Source of the DNA: Myceligenerans salitolerans
GTDB taxonomy: Bacteria > Actinomycetota > Actinomycetes > Actinomycetales > Cellulomonadaceae
Assembly (NCBI RefSeq): GCF_017349295.1
Contig: NZ_JAFMPK010000048.1
Coordinates: 1-64,000, forward strand
Direction: 5' to 3'
DNA length: 64,000 nucleotides
Positions 62,981 to 64,000 of this stretch are shown here, in pieces; the stretch's first letter is position 1, and every line of letters starts with the position of its first letter. The notes beneath the pieces were generated by a model. It was not told the origin of the DNA. It did not search any database and was given only the letters and a program-made list of their open reading frames with translations. The position numbers and the translations under genes are program-made.

Positions 62981-64000
62981 GCGCCTACCTCCTCGTTCGT
63001 CGCCGCCGGGTCCGTCCCGGCTCTCACATCACCGGCCGTGGGCCTCGCCCCCGGCTCGGTCGTCAGTGCGTCGGCGTCCATCCCCGCGGACGGGATGCGC
63101 AGGGTGAACGTCGACCCGCGGCCCGGCTCCGACCACATCGTCACGTCGCCACCGTGGTCGGCCGCGACGTGCTTGACGATGCTCAGCCCGAGTCCGGTGC
63201 CGCCGGTGTCGCGGGAGCGGGCCGGATCCACCCGGTAGAAGCGCTCGAACACGCGATCCTGCTTGCTCTCGTCGATACCGACGCCCTGGTCCACCACCGC
63301 GATCTCGACCAGCCCGCGGCGTTCCGTGACGCCGACGCCCACGCGTGTGGCGGGCCCGGAGTAGGCGACGGCGTTGTCGAGCAGGTTGCGTACGGCCGTG
63401 ACCAGGAGGTTGTGGTCGCCGTACACGACGCTGTCCAGCGCGCCGCCCGACGTGATGGCGATGTTCTTGGCGTGCGCGGCCGTCCTGGCCCGGTCCACCG
63501 CCTCGTCGACCACCGCGCGAACCGAGACCGGCGTGTCCTTCTGCACGGCGCCCTGGGACTGGAGACGCGACAGCTCGATGATCTCCTGCACGAGCTCGGA
63601 CAGACGTTGCGCCTCCCGGTGCATGCGCTCGGTGAAGCGGCGTACCGCGACCGGGTCGTCGGCGGCGTCGGCCACCGTCTCGGCCAGCAGTGCGAGCGCC
63701 CCGACCGGGGTCTTCAGCTCGTGCGACACGTTCACCACGAAGTCGCGGCGGATCGCCTCGACGCGGGCTGCCTCGGTCCGGTCCTCGGCGAGGACCAGAA
63801 CCCTTTTGCCCAGTGGTGCGACACGCACCTGGAGCAGGACGGTGCCGCTGCCCACCGGGCCACGCGGCAGCTCGAGCTCACGCTCCCGGATCATGCCGTC
63901 CCGCCGCACCTGAGCGACCATCTCCCGGATCGCGGCGTGCGCGATGGCGTCGTTACGGACCACGTTGAGGGCGTAGGCGGGAGGCGACGCGCGGATCACC
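62977..64000 (-). CDS. Sensor histidine kinase, SenX3/PhoR type (5' end beyond window)
   Basis: The visible 340 residues include a PAS-like segment (RASPPAYALNVVRNDAIAHAAIREMVAQVRRDG and VRVAPLGKRVLVLAEDRT). A HisKA box follows (FVVNVSHELKTPVGALALLAE, phosphoacceptor H), then HATPase_c with NLLDNAVAYSG, DQGVGIDESKQDRVFERFYRVD and GGTGLGLSIV. The N-terminal membrane segments expected for SenX3 lie outside the window. It overlaps the response regulator start (ATGA), so it is the cognate kinase. In mycobacteria SenX3 senses phosphate status through Pst and PhoU. No phoU is visible; it may lie beyond the window edge. Confidence 0.9.
   Translation of the reverse strand, partial: VIRASPPAYALNVVRNDAIAHAAIREMVAQVRRDGMIRERELELPRGPVGSGTVLLQVRVAPLGKRVLVLAEDRTEAARVEAIRRDFVVNVSHELKTPVGALALLAETVADAADDPVAVRRFTERMHREAQRLSELVQEIIELSRLQSQGAVQKDTPVSVRAVVDEAVDRARTAAHAKNIAITSGGALDSVVYGDHNLLVTAVRNLLDNAVAYSGPATRVGVGVTERRGLVEIAVVDQGVGIDESKQDRVFERFYRVDPARSRDTGGTGLGLSIVKHVAADHGGDVTMWSEPGRGSTFTLRIPSAGMDADALTTEPGARPTAGDVRAGTDPAATNEEVGA

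Overview
The window is high-GC, densely coded DNA of an actinobacterium. Monocistronic groEL under CIRCE operators, a carD-ispD-ispF operon, an XPB helicase pair, DUF3027, DUF3263, DUF4032 and LytR_C proteins, a WXG100 protein, leaderless-looking promoters and a SenX3/RegX3-type system next to pst point to Micrococcales, perhaps near Promicromonosporaceae or Cellulomonadaceae. The family-level placement is inference.

Layout. (1) 1-1.7 kb: an IS3-family element with both terminal inverted repeats, inserted into the 5' part of an IS1634-type transposase gene. (2) 1.7-15.4 kb: a Wzx/Wzy-type exopolysaccharide locus on the minus strand. In transcription order it holds a DUF4012 membrane protein, a Met-rich LAxTG surface protein, a polyprenyl glycosylphosphotransferase, two GT2 glycosyltransferases, a Wzz/BY-kinase, a Wzy-like polymerase, a sulfotransferase, a Wzx flippase and a second sulfotransferase. 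A low-molecular-weight tyrosine phosphatase is divergent at the end. The flippase/sulfotransferase part is visibly less GC-rich than the rest. (3) 15.4-29.4 kb: core and housekeeping genes: DUF2530, DUF3027, a cold-shock protein, helicase-associated protein plus XPB helicase, a large TPM-domain protein, a glutamine amidotransferase, a NYN nuclease, an HD-type protein, an OmpR-type two-component system and a lone WXG100 protein. (4) 29.4-41.7 kb: groEL with two CIRCE boxes, an FAD oxidoreductase, cspA, LytR_C and DUF3263 proteins, an AI-2E family exporter, uracil-DNA glycosylase, an SGNH hydrolase, tRNA-Thr, a DsbA-like protein and a Ser/Thr kinase. (5) 41.9-55 kb: fused trehalose-6-phosphate synthase/phosphatase, an MsiK-type ATPase, DUF4032, cysS, rlmB, a PLP aldolase/deaminase with a lactone oxidase, TetR, ispF, ispD and carD. 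(6) 55-64 kb: two lipoproteins, then a phosphate-uptake block on the minus strand: histidine kinase (cut by the window end), response regulator, two separate pstS genes, pstC, pstA and pstB.

How the genes connect. The EPS locus has the full Wzx/Wzy logic: initiating transferase, glycosyltransferases, polymerase, flippase, and a chain-length kinase with its phosphatase. Two PAPS-dependent sulfotransferases suggest the polymer is sulfated. In the pst block, each pstS gene has its own promoter. Both promoters show the same arrangement of 11-nt PHO-box units at the same distance from an identical -10 hexamer, so the neighbouring two-component system probably controls both. The sequence also shows several strong hairpin terminators, one large unexplained inverted repeat upstream of the DUF4032 gene, and a 14-mer shared by the carD and cspA upstream regions.
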